In this document: positions 23,099 to 32,239 of the stretch, one piece after another
How positions within the stretch are numbered: position 1 is the stretch's first letter
Layout: every line of letters begins with the position of its first letter
DNA from: Actinotalea soli
Lineage (GTDB): Bacteria; Actinomycetota; Actinomycetes; Actinomycetales; Cellulomonadaceae
Assembly (NCBI RefSeq): GCF_017565425.1
Contig: NZ_JAGEMK010000009.1
Location: forward strand, 62,001 to 126,000
Length of the DNA: 64,000 nucleotides
Reading direction: 5' to 3'
Translations under genes and position numbers: made by a program
Notes under the pieces: model-generated
Databases searched by the model: none
What the model was told of the DNA's origin: nothing
The model's input: only the letters and a program-made list of their open reading frames with translations

Positions 23099-23452
23099 TC
23101 AGCCCTCCAGGGCTGACCGGACCAGACGGACCGCGTTCTCGGCGTCGAGCCCCAGCTCACGGACCCGGCGCACGTACTGCCGGGCCGCGATCTCGCCCTC
23201 GCGGTCACGGTCGGCCCCGCGGACCGCGACGAAGGTGCCCCGACGTCCCTGGGTCTCGACGACCCCGGCCTGCTCGAGCTCGCGGTAGGCCCGCGCCACG
23301 GTGTTCGCCGCCAGACCCAGGTCGTCGGCCAGCCGGCGCACGGTCGGCAGCCGGTGGCCCGGAGGCATGGCCCCCTCCTCGGCCATCGCCTCGATCTGCT
23401 GCCGCACCTGCTCGTAGGGCGGCACGTGCGAGGTCGGGTCCACGACGATCAC
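23099..23452 (-). CDS. GntR family regulator (YtrA-type)
   Basis: 117 residues from a GTG overlapping the stop of the upstream membrane-protein gene (GTGA); longer in-frame extensions belong to that gene. The winged helix is canonical: [53 protein letters not shown]. The short C-terminal tail has no ligand domain, typical of the YtrA subgroup, which usually represses its own operon containing a membrane protein or ABC transporter. That is exactly the layout here. Confidence 0.93.
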   Translation of the reverse strand: MIVVDPTSHVPPYEQVRQQIEAMAEEGAMPPGHRLPTVRRLADDLGLAANTVARAYRELEQAGVVETQGRRGTFVAVRGADRDREGEIAARQYVRRVRELGLDAENAVRLVRSALEG

Positions 23453-24375
23453 CGGCGCACCCCGTCCTGACCGACCGGCCACAGCCGACGGCGCACGTGG
23501 CCCTGAGGGTCGAGGACCAGGCTGATCAGCGCGGTAAGGACCAGCGCGCCCAGAAGGACGAGGAAGAGCCCGTTGACCAGCCCCACCGCGGGGTTCGCCG
23601 GCCAGCCACCCTCGAGACCGTCGGCGACCAGCCCGAGCAGGCCGATCGAGCCGAAGCACCCGATCACGAGGGCGACCGTGACGAGGTCACGCACGGTCCG
23701 TGCGCGCAGGGCGTCGTCCCACGCGAGCTCGAGGGTGCTCGCCGCGACCTGACGCCGGGCGACCACTCTCCGGGAGGCGAGCTCCTCGAGCAGCACGACG
23801 AGGGGTGGGACCAGGACCGCCAGGACGACCGCCCCCCACGGCATCGGGCCGAGGTCCATGATCCCGCTGCTGTGCACCAGCGCGAGCCCCGCCGCGACGA
23901 GCACCGAGACCCCTGCCGCGACCCACGCGCCTCGGCGCTCGTGCGGGGCGACGTAGTCCTCGACGCTCGGGGTCGTGGTCCGCGCCAGGCGCGGGCCGTC
24001 CGGCACGGGCCGCATCGCCTCGCGCCAGGCCACCACGCCGTAGCCGACGGCGTGCCCCGCGAAGAACCCCATCACGACGCCGATGACGCCGTAGCTCGAC
24101 ACCCCGTACCCCTCGGCGTCCGAGACCAGCCCGGGGCCGAGGGTCGCCACCAGCAGCACGGTGAGCCAGACGCCGACGACGGCCCCGAGGGCGCCGGTCC
24201 GCTCCCGGTGCGCCAGACGGACCGCGACCCGCTCTCCCAGCTCGCCCTCGAGGGCGAGGTCCACCTTGCGGGCGTAGCCGTGGGCAGCCCGCGAGGCAGT
24301 GCTCGTCCCGGTGAAACGCACCCACGTCGCCACGGCGAGGACCGTGAAGACCCCCGCGAAGATGATCGTCTGCAT
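23449..24375 (-). CDS. Polytopic membrane protein of unknown function
   Basis: 308 residues with about seven hydrophobic segments (first TIIFAGVFTVLAVATWV; last LVNGLFLVLLGALVLTALIS). No catalytic motif was recognised. It is the first gene of a two-gene operon with the YtrA-like regulator, and its promoter contains repeated TGTAC-type half-sites. By analogy with YtrA systems it may respond to cell-wall stress, but its own sequence does not show that. Confidence 0.8.
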   Translation of the reverse strand: MQTIIFAGVFTVLAVATWVRFTGTSTASRAAHGYARKVDLALEGELGERVAVRLAHRERTGALGAVVGVWLTVLLVATLGPGLVSDAEGYGVSSYGVIGVVMGFFAGHAVGYGVVAWREAMRPVPDGPRLARTTTPSVEDYVAPHERRGAWVAAGVSVLVAAGLALVHSSGIMDLGPMPWGAVVLAVLVPPLVVLLEELASRRVVARRQVAASTLELAWDDALRARTVRDLVTVALVIGCFGSIGLLGLVADGLEGGWPANPAVGLVNGLFLVLLGALVLTALISLVLDPQGHVRRRLWPVGQDGVRR

Positions 24376-24386
24376 GGCTCCCTCTT

Positions 24387-24432
24387 TCTGTACTAGGTCT
24401 GTATCAACGTAGCACTACAGTTTTGGTACAGA
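24387..24432. promoter_or_regulatory. Probable GntR operator
   Basis: TCTGTAC (24387-24393) is inverted as GTACAGA (24426-24432), and inner half-sites TCTGTAT (24398-24404) and CTACAGT (24415-24421) lie between them. Two nested inverted pairs in the promoter of the membrane-protein/gntR operon suit binding by a dimeric YtrA-type regulator. Confidence 0.65.
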
Positions 24433-24499
24433 CAAGCGGGTGAATCCTGCACGACCCGTGCGCGCCACACCTCAAGACCTCGCACCACGGGCCGATCCT

Positions 24500-24724
24500 G
24501 TGAACGTGAACACGAACCTGGTCGGTGACTCCACCCCCCTCGCCACGACCGCACCCGAGGGTGCCGTCCTCGCCCTCACGGCGCGCTCGGGGCCGGTGCC
24601 CTGCGCCGCGCGCCCCTCGACCGGGTTCATCCATCGCGACGGCCCCTGCCGCTGCTTCTTCGGCGGACCCGGCCCCGAGTTCGCCCCGGTCCGCGAGCTC
24701 GAGGGCCTGCTCGCCGCCTGCTGA
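24500..24724 (+). CDS. Doubtful small Cys-containing protein
   Basis: 74 residues from a GTG at 24500, with alternatives at 24506 or an in-frame ATG at 24440. The second half, with VPCAARP, GFIHRDGPCRCFFGG and a C-terminal LLAAC, looks more protein-like than a random frame and contains four Cys that could bind metal. No strong RBS and no recognised family. It lies between the GntR operator and the subtilase promoter. Confidence 0.35.
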   Translation: MNVNTNLVGDSTPLATTAPEGAVLALTARSGPVPCAARPSTGFIHRDGPCRCFFGGPGPEFAPVRELEGLLAAC

Positions 24725-24908
24725 GGACCGCGCGAGTCATAGCAACTACGACACGCCGAGACAGCCCGACTTCACCCGCGATCTTCACCCGCCGTCCTAC
24801 TGTGCGTCGCGAGCCGTCGCGTCGCCGTGGGGGGCAACGCCAGTCGCTCGACCGACCTCCACGACCTCCAGGCTCAGCACATCCGCCACGCCGAGAGTGG
24901 AGAGCTCT

Positions 24909-27900
24909 GTGAGCCGTCGTCGTCCCGTCCTGGCCGCTGTCACCTGCGCCGCCCTGACCGTCCCGCTGACCCTCGGGACGGCGCACGCGGCCCCGGCCCC
25001 CGAACCACCACCACCCACCGGGGAGGGCGTCGAGCTCGCGACCGGCGCCGACCTGACCCGGCCGGGCGGCACCGCCGAGCGCCTCGCCCAGGCCTGGGGC
25101 GGCTCGGCCGGGGACGTCTCCCCCGCGCTGCTCGAGGCCGAGGGGCAGGTCACCGCCTTCGTGCAGCTCGACGCCCCCTCGGGGGTCGAGGCCGCCCAGG
25201 CCGGGGCCGACGTCGAGGCCGCCGTCGACCAGGTCGAGGCCCTCGCCGAGCAGGTCGTCCCCCAGGAGGCCACGGCCGCGAGCCCGGGGGCACGCAGCAC
25301 CGCGAGCGACGAGCCCGCGCGCCTCTCGGTCACCGCGAACCTCGTGGCCGGGATCACCGTGAGCGGTGACGCCGCCCGCATCCGCGCCCTCGCCGGCCAG
25401 GACGGGGTGACGGCGGTGCACCTCGTGGTCCCCAAGGAGCCCACCAACAAGGGGGCCGACGTCTTCACCCGGGCGCAGCAGACCTGGGAGGCCACGGGTC
25501 TCACGGGTCAGGACGTCACCATCGGGGTCATCGACACCGGGATCGACTACACCCACGCCAGCTTCGGTGGGCCCGGGACCGCTGAGGCCTACGCCGCGGC
25601 GTACGGCGAGGACGGCACCGGACCGGTGCCCGAGGACCTCCTCGACACCACCAAGTACCTGGGCGGCTGGGACTTCGCCGGCCCTGACTACAACGCGAAC
25701 CCCGCGGCCACGACGCCAGGGGCCACGACCGTCCCGACCCCCGACGCCAACCCGATCGACGCCCCCGACGCGAGCCCCAACGGCGGCCACGGCACCCACG
25801 TCGCCGGCTCGGCCGCCGGGTTCGGCGTGCAGGCCGACGGCACGACCTTCCGCGGGGACTACGCGACCTCGCTCGACCTGACCGACTGGGAGGTCGGGCC
25901 CGGCACCGCCCCCGAGGCCGGGGTCTACGCCCTCAAGGTCTTCGGCGACAACGGCGGCAGCACCGGCCTGGTCATCGACGCCCTCGAGTGGGCCGCCGAC
26001 CCGAACGGCGACTTCGACTACAACGACCGCCTCGACATCGTGAACCTCTCGGTCGGCTCGGACACCAGCCCGGCTGACGACCCCGAGAACCTCTTCATCG
26101 ACCGTCTCGCCGACCTGGGCGTGCTCGCGGTGATCTCCTCGGGCAACGGCGGGGACGTGACCGACATCGGCGGCAGCCCGGGCAACGCCCGCAGCGCGCT
26201 GACCGTCGCGAACTCGATCGCCGACACCCAGACCTACGACGCGGTCGACGTGCTCGAGGCCCCGGACCCCGCGCTCGTCGGCCAGCACTCGGCGCAGAAC
26301 AGCATCTTCTACACGGGCACCGAGGACGTCACCGCCCCCGTGGTCTACCTGGGCGACGGGGTCACGGGCTGCGCGCCCCTCGACGCCTACGCCGACCAGG
26401 CCGCCGGCGCCATCGTCTGGCTCTCCTGGGACGACGACGACACGACCCGCGCCTGCGGCAGCGTCGCACGGTGGGACAACGCCGAGGCCGCCGGCGCCGC
26501 CGGTGTCCTCATCGGCACCGGTCTCCCGGTGTTCAGCGCCGGCATCGCGGGCAACGAGGGCATCCCCGGGGCCCAGCTGACCGCGGCCTCGACCGACGCC
26601 CTGCTCCCCGCCATCCAGGCCGGCGGGGTCGTCGCCACGGTCGGCCCCTCGCTCGCCAACGCGGCCTTCGTGACCGACGAGTCCCTGGCCGACACCCTGG
26701 CCGCCAGCTCCTCGCGCGGGGTGCACGGCTCCCTGGGCGTCCTCAAGCCCGACGTCGCCGCCCCCGGCACGCTGATCTCCTCGGCGTCCTCGGGCTCGGG
26801 CACCGGGGCCAGCACCAAGACGGGTACGTCGATGTCCGCCCCGCACGTCGCGGGCATCGCTGCCCTCGTGGCACAGGCCCACCCGGGCTGGACCCCGCAG
26901 CAGGTCAAGAGCGCCGTGATGAACACCGCGACCCACGACGTGTTCAGCGACCTCGACCGGTCAGGTCCCGTCTACGGGCCCGAGCGCGTCGGGTCGGGGC
27001 GGGTCGACGCCCTCGACGCCGCCACCACCGAGGTCCTCGCCTTCGCCACCGACGACGCCGCCCTGGTGTCGGTGACCTTCGGCGTGGTCGACGTCGGCGC
27101 CGAGACCCTCGTCGACCGTCGGACCGTCACGGTGCGCAACACCGGTGACACGGCCCGCACGTACGCGACCTCGGTCTCGCAGGCCACGACCGCGGGGGGC
27201 GCGAGCATCACGGCCGCCCCGGCGAGCATCACGGTCCCGGCCGGCGGCAGCGCCACGGTCACCGTCACCCTGACCGCGGACCCCGCCTCCCTCGAGCGGG
27301 AGATCGACCCGACCTCGCAGGAGGCCTACGACCTGGGCATCCCGATCCCGCGGGAGTTCGTGGCCGCGGTCTCGGGGCGGCTCGTGCTCACCCCGGAGGG
27401 CGAGGGCGCCGAGGGCGAGCTGCGGGTCCCGGTGCACGCCGCACCGCGCCTGGTCAGCGACCTCGAGGCCCAGCCCGTCACGGTCTTCGAGGGCTCGACC
27501 TCCGCACCGCTGACCCTCACCGGTCGTGGTGTCGACACCGGCGGCTGGACCTCTCTGGTCGCCCCCTTCGAGCTGGTGGCCGAGAGCCCCCGGCTCGAGG
27601 ACGACCCCTCCACGGGCACCTCGGCCTCCTCGGTCGCCGCGGCGGACCTGCGGTACGTGGGGCTCTCCTCGACGGCCCCGCAGCTCGAGGCCGTCGGTCA
27701 GGACCCGACGACCGGCTCGATCGGCGTGGGCATCGCGACCCAGGGCGAGTGGGCCAGCCTCGGCACGAACGTCGTGCCGATCGTCAACACCGACATCGAC
27801 GGTGACGGGATCTGGGACCTCGAGACCTACGTCTGGAAGTACGCCCCCGACCTCGACTTCACCACGGTCGAGACCTACGCCCTCGGCTACGACGAGGCCA

Positions 27901-28907
27901 CGGGCTACAGCCTGGGCGAGCTGCTCGAGCTCTCCCCGGTCAACGGTCTGTGGGCCGACACCATGACGACGGTCTTCGACAGCAACGTCACCGTCGTCCC
28001 GCTCGGGCTCGAGGCCGTGGGCATCACGGCCGGAGACACCCCGACCTTCGGGGTCGCCACCTACTCGCCGTACGCCCCCGACGCCACGGGGATCGTCGAC
28101 GAGGTCGAGCCCTTCACCGCCGACCCCTTCGCCCCGGCGCTCTGGTTCGAGGCCGGCGCGGGCAGCGAGGACTCGCTGTGGTTCGTGGGCGAGGAGGGCA
28201 GCCCGTTCACGGTGCACCGCGAGGGCGAGGAGGACGAGCGTCTGCTCCTGCTGCAGCCGCTCAACGCCCGGGGCGAGCGCGCCCAGGTCGTCTCGGTGAC
28301 CACGGGCACGGTCACCGAGACCACCACGGCCCTCACGGTCGACGGGGACCTCTCCACGGGCGAGGTCACCCTGACCGCGACCGTCGAGCCCGCGGCGGCC
28401 ACCGGGCAGGTGCGCTTCCTCGACGGGGAGACCGAGCTCGGCGCGGCGCCGGTCGAGGAGGGGGTCGCGACCCTCGGGACGACCCTCGCCGTCGGCAGCC
28501 ACGACCTCGTGGCGGTCTACGAGCCGGACAGCGGGGCCTGGGCGCCCTCGACCTCCGAGGTCGTCACGGTCGAGGTGGTCGAGGTGCCCGAGCTGGCCGG
28601 GTCCGTGCTCAAGGCCGCCGTGCCCGGCACCGCCCTGCACGGCCTGCCGATCCCGGTGGTCGCCACGGTCCGCACCGACGGGCCCACGCCCAGCGGTCGG
28701 GTCGAGGTCTCCTCCGGCGGGGCCGTGCTCGGCGGGGCGCGGGTCGTGGCCCAGGGCCGGTCGGGTGTGGCCGTCGCCGTCCTGCCCCCGGTCCTCGCAC
28801 CGGGCACCCACGAGCTCACGGTGACCTACACGGGCAACGACGAGGTCGCGGCCTCCTCGGTGACCAAGCGGGTCAGGGTGATCTCCTGGGGCCCGTGGGG
28901 TCGATGA
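24909..28907 (+). CDS. Large secreted subtilisin-like serine protease (S8)
   Basis: 1332 residues from a GTG preceded by GGAGAG; the open frame extends upstream but lacks a signal peptide there. Residues 1-28 form a Sec signal peptide (RRRP..., ending AHAAP). A propeptide-like region follows to ~195, then the S8 catalytic domain with Asp209 (VIDTGIDY), His294 (GHGTHVAGS) and Ser641 (GTSMSAPHV). The ~345 residues between His and Ser hold a PA-type insertion. The C-terminal ~600 residues contain beta-sandwich domains and Ig-like repeats (VTLTATVEPAAATGQVRFLD). It resembles Vpr-type extracellular proteases that degrade proteins for nutrition. No LPxTG or membrane anchor is seen, so it is released or wall-associated. 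Confidence 0.94.
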   Translation: MSRRRPVLAAVTCAALTVPLTLGTAHAAPAPEPPPPTGEGVELATGADLTRPGGTAERLAQAWGGSAGDVSPALLEAEGQVTAFVQLDAPSGVEAAQAGADVEAAVDQVEALAEQVVPQEATAASPGARSTASDEPARLSVTANLVAGITVSGDAARIRALAGQDGVTAVHLVVPKEPTNKGADVFTRAQQTWEATGLTGQDVTIGVIDTGIDYTHASFGGPGTAEAYAAAYGEDGTGPVPEDLLDTTKYLGGWDFAGPDYNANPAATTPGATTVPTPDANPIDAPDASPNGGHGTHVAGSAAGFGVQADGTTFRGDYATSLDLTDWEVGPGTAPEAGVYALKVFGDNGGSTGLVIDALEWAADPNGDFDYNDRLDIVNLSVGSDTSPADDPENLFIDRLADLGVLAVISSGNGGDVTDIGGSPGNARSALTVANSIADTQTYDAVDVLEAPDPALVGQHSAQNSIFYTGTEDVTAPVVYLGDGVTGCAPLDAYADQAAGAIVWLSWDDDDTTRACGSVARWDNAEAAGAAGVLIGTGLPVFSAGIAGNEGIPGAQLTAASTDALLPAIQAGGVVATVGPSLANAAFVTDESLADTLAASSSRGVHGSLGVLKPDVAAPGTLISSASSGSGTGASTKTGTSMSAPHVAGIAALVAQAHPGWTPQQVKSAVMNTATHDVFSDLDRSGPVYGPERVGSGRVDALDAATTEVLAFATDDAALVSVTFGVVDVGAETLVDRRTVTVRNTGDTARTYATSVSQATTAGGASITAAPASITVPAGGSATVTVTLTADPASLEREIDPTSQEAYDLGIPIPREFVAAVSGRLVLTPEGEGAEGELRVPVHAAPRLVSDLEAQPVTVFEGSTSAPLTLTGRGVDTGGWTSLVAPFELVAESPRLEDDPSTGTSASSVAAADLRYVGLSSTAPQLEAVGQDPTTGSIGVGIATQGEWASLGTNVVPIVNTDIDGDGIWDLETYVWKYAPDLDFTTVETYALGYDEATGYSLGELLELSPVNGLWADTMTTVFDSNVTVVPLGLEAVGITAGDTPTFGVATYSPYAPDATGIVDEVEPFTADPFAPALWFEAGAGSEDSLWFVGEEGSPFTVHREGEEDERLLLLQPLNARGERAQVVSVTTGTVTETTTALTVDGDLSTGEVTLTATVEPAAATGQVRFLDGETELGAAPVEEGVATLGTTLAVGSHDLVAVYEPDSGAWAPSTSEVVTVEVVEVPELAGSVLKAAVPGTALHGLPIPVVATVRTDGPTPSGRVEVSSGGAVLGGARVVAQGRSGVAVAVLPPVLAPGTHELTVTYTGNDEVAASSVTKRVRVISWGPWGR

Positions 28908-28936
28908 CCTGACCCCGCTCCACCGGTAGACGCCGT

Positions 28937-28972
28937 GGGGCCGGTCCCGCTCGACCGAGCGGGACCGGCCCC
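28937..28972 (+). terminator. Terminator of the subtilase gene
   Basis: A perfect 17-bp GC-rich inverted repeat (28937-28953 with 28956-28972) starts 30 bp after the protease stop. The apical nucleotides must open to form a loop. No T-tract. Confidence 0.8.
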
Positions 28973-29076
28973 GCGGTCGTGTCAGCCCTGAGGCACGGAG
29001 GGACGCAGGGGGAGCCGAGACAGCTGGTGCCGAGGACGTGGGTGCTGCGGCGCCGTCCGCCCCGGTGCGGGACGGC

Positions 29077-29574
29077 TCAGAACTCGTCGAGCTCGAGCTC
29101 GTACCAGACGGTCTTGCCGCCGTCCGCGTGCTCCTCGACGCCCCAGCGGGAGGACATCGCCTCGACGATCGCCATGCCGCGGCCGTTCGGGGCCGAGGGG
29201 CCGTTGTGCATCACGACCGGGTTGGTCGCGCTCGCGTCGCTGACCGAGACGCGCACCGCGGTCTCGGTGTGCCGCATCTGGACGCCGATCGCGACGCCCT
29301 GGGGGCCGTGCAGCACGGCGTTGGCGAGCAGCTCGCTCGAGAGGAGCTCGAGCACCTGGTTGGCCATCCCCGTGATCCCTCGAGCGGCGGCGGTGCTGAC
29401 CACCCAGTGCCGACCCACGGCGACGGACTGCCGCTGACCGGGGAGGACGAGGCTGTCGGCGTCGTCCTCGGGCAGGTCCGCATCCTGGGGCTCGTCAGGT
29501 CCGTCAGGGCCGGCCCCGCCCACCAGGCGGAGCGTGCTGCCGGACGAGGTTCGCCGGGCGCGGTCGCCGGTCAC
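29077..29574 (-). CDS. RsbW/SpoIIAB-like ATPase (anti-sigma regulatory kinase fold)
   Basis: 165 residues from a GTG at 29574 with a strong GGAGG 5 bp upstream; the in-frame upstream extension is rejected for that reason. After a disordered ~45-residue acidic leader comes a GHKL ATPase domain: N-box ELLSSELLANAVLHG (Asn85), the Asp113 motif VSDAS, and GRGMAIV (about 131-137). Such proteins bind or phosphorylate anti-anti-sigma (STAS) proteins and hold sigma factors. No STAS gene is adjacent; the BldG-like protein at 62 kb is a possible partner. Confidence 0.85.
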   Translation of the reverse strand: MTGDRARRTSSGSTLRLVGGAGPDGPDEPQDADLPEDDADSLVLPGQRQSVAVGRHWVVSTAAARGITGMANQVLELLSSELLANAVLHGPQGVAIGVQMRHTETAVRVSVSDASATNPVVMHNGPSAPNGRGMAIVEAMSSRWGVEEHADGGKTVWYELELDEF

Positions 29575-29713
29575 GCGCACCTCCTGAAGTTCTGGTCGAG
29601 GGTCCACTCCGTGTCTCGGAGAACCCTCCCAGGGTGAGGCATCGACACGATCCCGGCGCGCCGAGGCGATGCCGATCCGTGACGCGCCGCGCCCACCCAC
29701 GGTGCTCCCACGG

Positions 29714-30040
29714 TCAGTACCGCGGCTCGATGAGTCGGGGGATGCCCGCCGGCGCTGCCGTCGAGAGCTCGAGGTACTTGGCCTCGGCCCGGTGCAGCCG
29801 CACGTGCTCGTCGATGGTCCAGGTGGGGCCGTTCCGCAGCACCGTGCCGCACGAGCACTCGAGCCACAGCGTGCCGTCGGGGTCCGCCCGCAACGTGCCC
29901 ACGGTGTAGTGCGTCGAGCGGGCGCGGGCCTTGGCGTCGCGCAGGGCTGCGCTCACCGGCTCCTCGGCCGGGGTTGCCGTCTCCCGGTGCACCTCGCCGC
30001 CGTCCCGGGCGGACGGGCGCGGGGGCGCGTCGTCGCTCAC
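29714..30040 (-). CDS. Small protein with a CxC...HxxxH putative metal site
   Basis: 108 residues. The N-terminal half is polar and Pro/Glu-rich. The C-terminal half contains LECSCGTVLRNG and DEHVRLHRAE, giving a C-x-C-x14-H-x3-H arrangement that resembles a small zinc finger. Its ATG overlaps the stop of the upstream Gfo/Idh gene (ATGA), so the two are co-translated. No family recognised; a nucleic-acid or protein-binding role is possible. Confidence 0.65.
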   Translation of the reverse strand: MSDDAPPRPSARDGGEVHRETATPAEEPVSAALRDAKARARSTHYTVGTLRADPDGTLWLECSCGTVLRNGPTWTIDEHVRLHRAEAKYLELSTAAPAGIPRLIEPRY

Positions 30041-31089
30041 GGCACACGATTATCCACGGGGGGCGGCTGCACGCCACCCGCGCCCCCAGCGGCCTCGCTC
30101 GCCCCGGCGGCCTCAGAGCGGTACCCGGCCAGCAGGGTGTCGACCACCCGCGCGGTCCGCAGGGCGCTCTCGCCCGTGCTGGGGCTCTCACCGCGGCCGA
30201 GCAGGGAGTCGACGACGGCCTGCACCAGGGGCAGCTGCACGGGTGTCGGGTAGGGCGCCTCCACCAGCCGCTCCCCCGCGGCGGTGCGGACCCGCAGGGG
30301 TTCCTCACCGAGGGTGCTGAAGGCCACGCTGCCCCGGCTGCCGACGATCTCGACCTCGTCGAGCTCCTGACCCGCGTCGAAGCACCACAGCCCGACCCCG
30401 TCGACCCCCGTGGCGTGCCGGAACGAGGCCGTGACGACGTCCTCGGCCGCGTGGTGCCGGCCGCGGTTGGCCGCCGTCCCGGTCACGGAGGTCACCGGGC
30501 CGAGGAGGTGGTCGAGCAGGTCCAGGGTGTGCGAGCCGAGGTCGACCAGCAGCCCGCCGCCCGAGATCTCCGGGCGCACCCGCCAGGGTGCCTGCCCCTC
30601 GGGCCAGGTCTCGGCCCGCTTGAGCAGGCGGACCGTGACGGCCCGCGGCTCACCGATCGTGCCGTCGCGCAGCAGCTCCGCGACACGGGCGAACCGAGGC
30701 ATGGCACGCCGGTAGTAGGCGACGTGCAGCGGCACCCCGGCGGCGGCGCAGGCCTCGATCATCGCGGTGCACTCGGCGGCCGTGCGGGCCATCGGCTTCT
30801 CGACGTAGACGGGCTTGCCCGCGGCGGCAGCCCGCAGCACGTAGTCGGCGTGCGAGTCCGGCGGGGTCGCGACGTAGACCGCGTCCACCTCGGGGTCGGC
30901 CAGGAGGGCGTCGCCGTCGTCGTACCAGCGCGGGACGCCGTGCCGGCGCGCGTAGTCCGCAGCCTTGGCCCCGTCGCGGCGCATGACGGCCACCAGGGAG
31001 GAGCCCTCGGCCTGCTGGAAGGCCGGCCCGCTCTTGACCTCGGTGACGTCGCCGACGCCGATGATCCCCCAGCGCACGTGGTTCTCCAT
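30037..31089 (-). CDS. Gfo/Idh/MocA family oxidoreductase
   Basis: 350 residues. The N-terminal Rossmann domain begins WGIIGVGDVTEVKSG, and the conserved lysine motif is VYVEKPMARTAAE; the C-terminal alpha/beta domain follows (NPxLxDLGSHTLDLLDHL-like stretch). The family oxidises or reduces sugar-type alcohols with NAD(P)H. No sugar transporter or regulator adjoins it, so the substrate is unknown. It overlaps the downstream CxC small protein by 4 bp. Confidence 0.93.
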   Translation of the reverse strand: MENHVRWGIIGVGDVTEVKSGPAFQQAEGSSLVAVMRRDGAKAADYARRHGVPRWYDDGDALLADPEVDAVYVATPPDSHADYVLRAAAAGKPVYVEKPMARTAAECTAMIEACAAAGVPLHVAYYRRAMPRFARVAELLRDGTIGEPRAVTVRLLKRAETWPEGQAPWRVRPEISGGGLLVDLGSHTLDLLDHLLGPVTSVTGTAANRGRHHAAEDVVTASFRHATGVDGVGLWCFDAGQELDEVEIVGSRGSVAFSTLGEEPLRVRTAAGERLVEAPYPTPVQLPLVQAVVDSLLGRGESPSTGESALRTARVVDTLLAGYRSEAAGASEAAGGAGGVQPPPVDNRVP

Positions 31090-31131
31090 GACCTCGAACC
31101 TAGCGTCTGGGCCGGCGCTCAGGGGGCCACC

Positions 31132-32127
31132 TCAGGCAGCGCGACCTCGCAGGGCCTCGGGGAGCTGTGTCGCAGCCCGGGAGGCGGCCGGGACGGGGAG
31201 CACGAGCGAGGTCTCCCCGAGGCGCACGCTGACCACGGTGACGTCGGCGTACCGCGGGTGCGCACCGGTCGTGACCTCGTCGACCCGCGCGAGGGGCAGC
31301 ACGGTGCGCTCGATCGAGTGCACCGGGCGCCGTCCGCGCAGCCACCACTCGCGTCGGTGCACGAGCTGCAGCTCGTCCTCGCTCCGGCACACCACGGCCC
31401 CGTGCAGGGTCATCGGCCACGCCGCGTGCGCGAGACCTGCCGCCGCGCCCCCGGCCCCCGAGCCCAGCGGGCGCACCACGGTCCGCGGGTGGGCGGCGAG
31501 CAGCTCGACCCCCTCGCGACGGGCCAGGTCCCGGTAGGCGGTCACCAGGGCGACGTCCTGGTCCCCGAGGTCGGCGAGGTCGAGGGCGAGGCCCTGGTGA
31601 CGGGACGAGCCGTGAGCGGAGGCGCTCGCGGTCGGCTCGTCCTCGACGCGGGGCGAGCCGACCGGGCCCGACCGGTACAGCCCGCGGACCTGGTCGACCA
31701 GCCCCAGCACGACGTCGTGCGAGGCCCCGTTGTAGCGGACGGCGACCACGGGGTTCTGCCCGGCAGGCCTGCCCGCCCCGGCCACCCCCGCGCCGTCCCG
31801 CGTGGTGAGGTGCACGGCGAGACGGGCGTCGAGCAGGTTGACGCTGTCGACCACCGCGGCGACCTGCTCGGGGGGCACGTGCCGGGTGCTGTGCGTCTCG
31901 CCGCGGCGGCTCAGCACCGTGAGACCCGTGGCGTCGACCACGAGGAGGTGGTCGTAGAGGTTCATCGCGGGGTTCGCGTCGCGACGCGCGATCCGCCGGG
32001 GGACCTTGAGGACCAGCCGGGCCGAGGCCAGGTCGAGGGGATGGTCGCGGAACAGCGGCGGCACCTCGTCGGGGCTCGTGACCTCGTAGACCCACGGGCC
32101 GAACGCGTCGTACTCGGGACTCCTCAT
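31132..32127 (-). CDS. Hypothetical protein, PH-like beta-rich segments
   Basis: 331 residues from an ATG at 32127 with GGAG 6 bp upstream; an in-frame ATG at 32139 is the alternative. The sequence has regular beta-strand patterns (ARLVLKVPRRIARRD, HLLVVDATGLTVLSRRGET near the N-terminus; HGAVVCRSEDELQLVHRREW and VTVVSVRLGETSLVLPVP near the C-terminus), suggesting two PH-like or similar beta-barrel units. No signal peptide or spans. No named family was recognised. It lies upstream of the Gfo/Idh gene on the same strand, 42 bp away. Confidence 0.65.
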   Translation of the reverse strand: MRSPEYDAFGPWVYEVTSPDEVPPLFRDHPLDLASARLVLKVPRRIARRDANPAMNLYDHLLVVDATGLTVLSRRGETHSTRHVPPEQVAAVVDSVNLLDARLAVHLTTRDGAGVAGAGRPAGQNPVVAVRYNGASHDVVLGLVDQVRGLYRSGPVGSPRVEDEPTASASAHGSSRHQGLALDLADLGDQDVALVTAYRDLARREGVELLAAHPRTVVRPLGSGAGGAAAGLAHAAWPMTLHGAVVCRSEDELQLVHRREWWLRGRRPVHSIERTVLPLARVDEVTTGAHPRYADVTVVSVRLGETSLVLPVPAASRAATQLPEALRGRAA

Positions 32128-32239
32128 CGAGTGCTCCATCTCCTGACGGTACGCCTGCGGAACCCCGCGCGGGGGCGGGGTCGCGCACCAGTTCGCGCCC
32201 GCGTGGTTCCCAGAAGGCTCCAGGAGGAGGACAGTAGGG

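Noticed and set aside
24525-24908. N-terminal extension of the subtilase
   Set aside because: The extension has no RBS or signal peptide; the signal peptide starts at the GTG at 24909, which has a GGAGAG site.
29575-29700. N-terminal extension of the RsbW-like ATPase
   Set aside because: A strong GGAGG precedes the GTG at 29574, and the extension is Arg-rich non-coding-like sequence.
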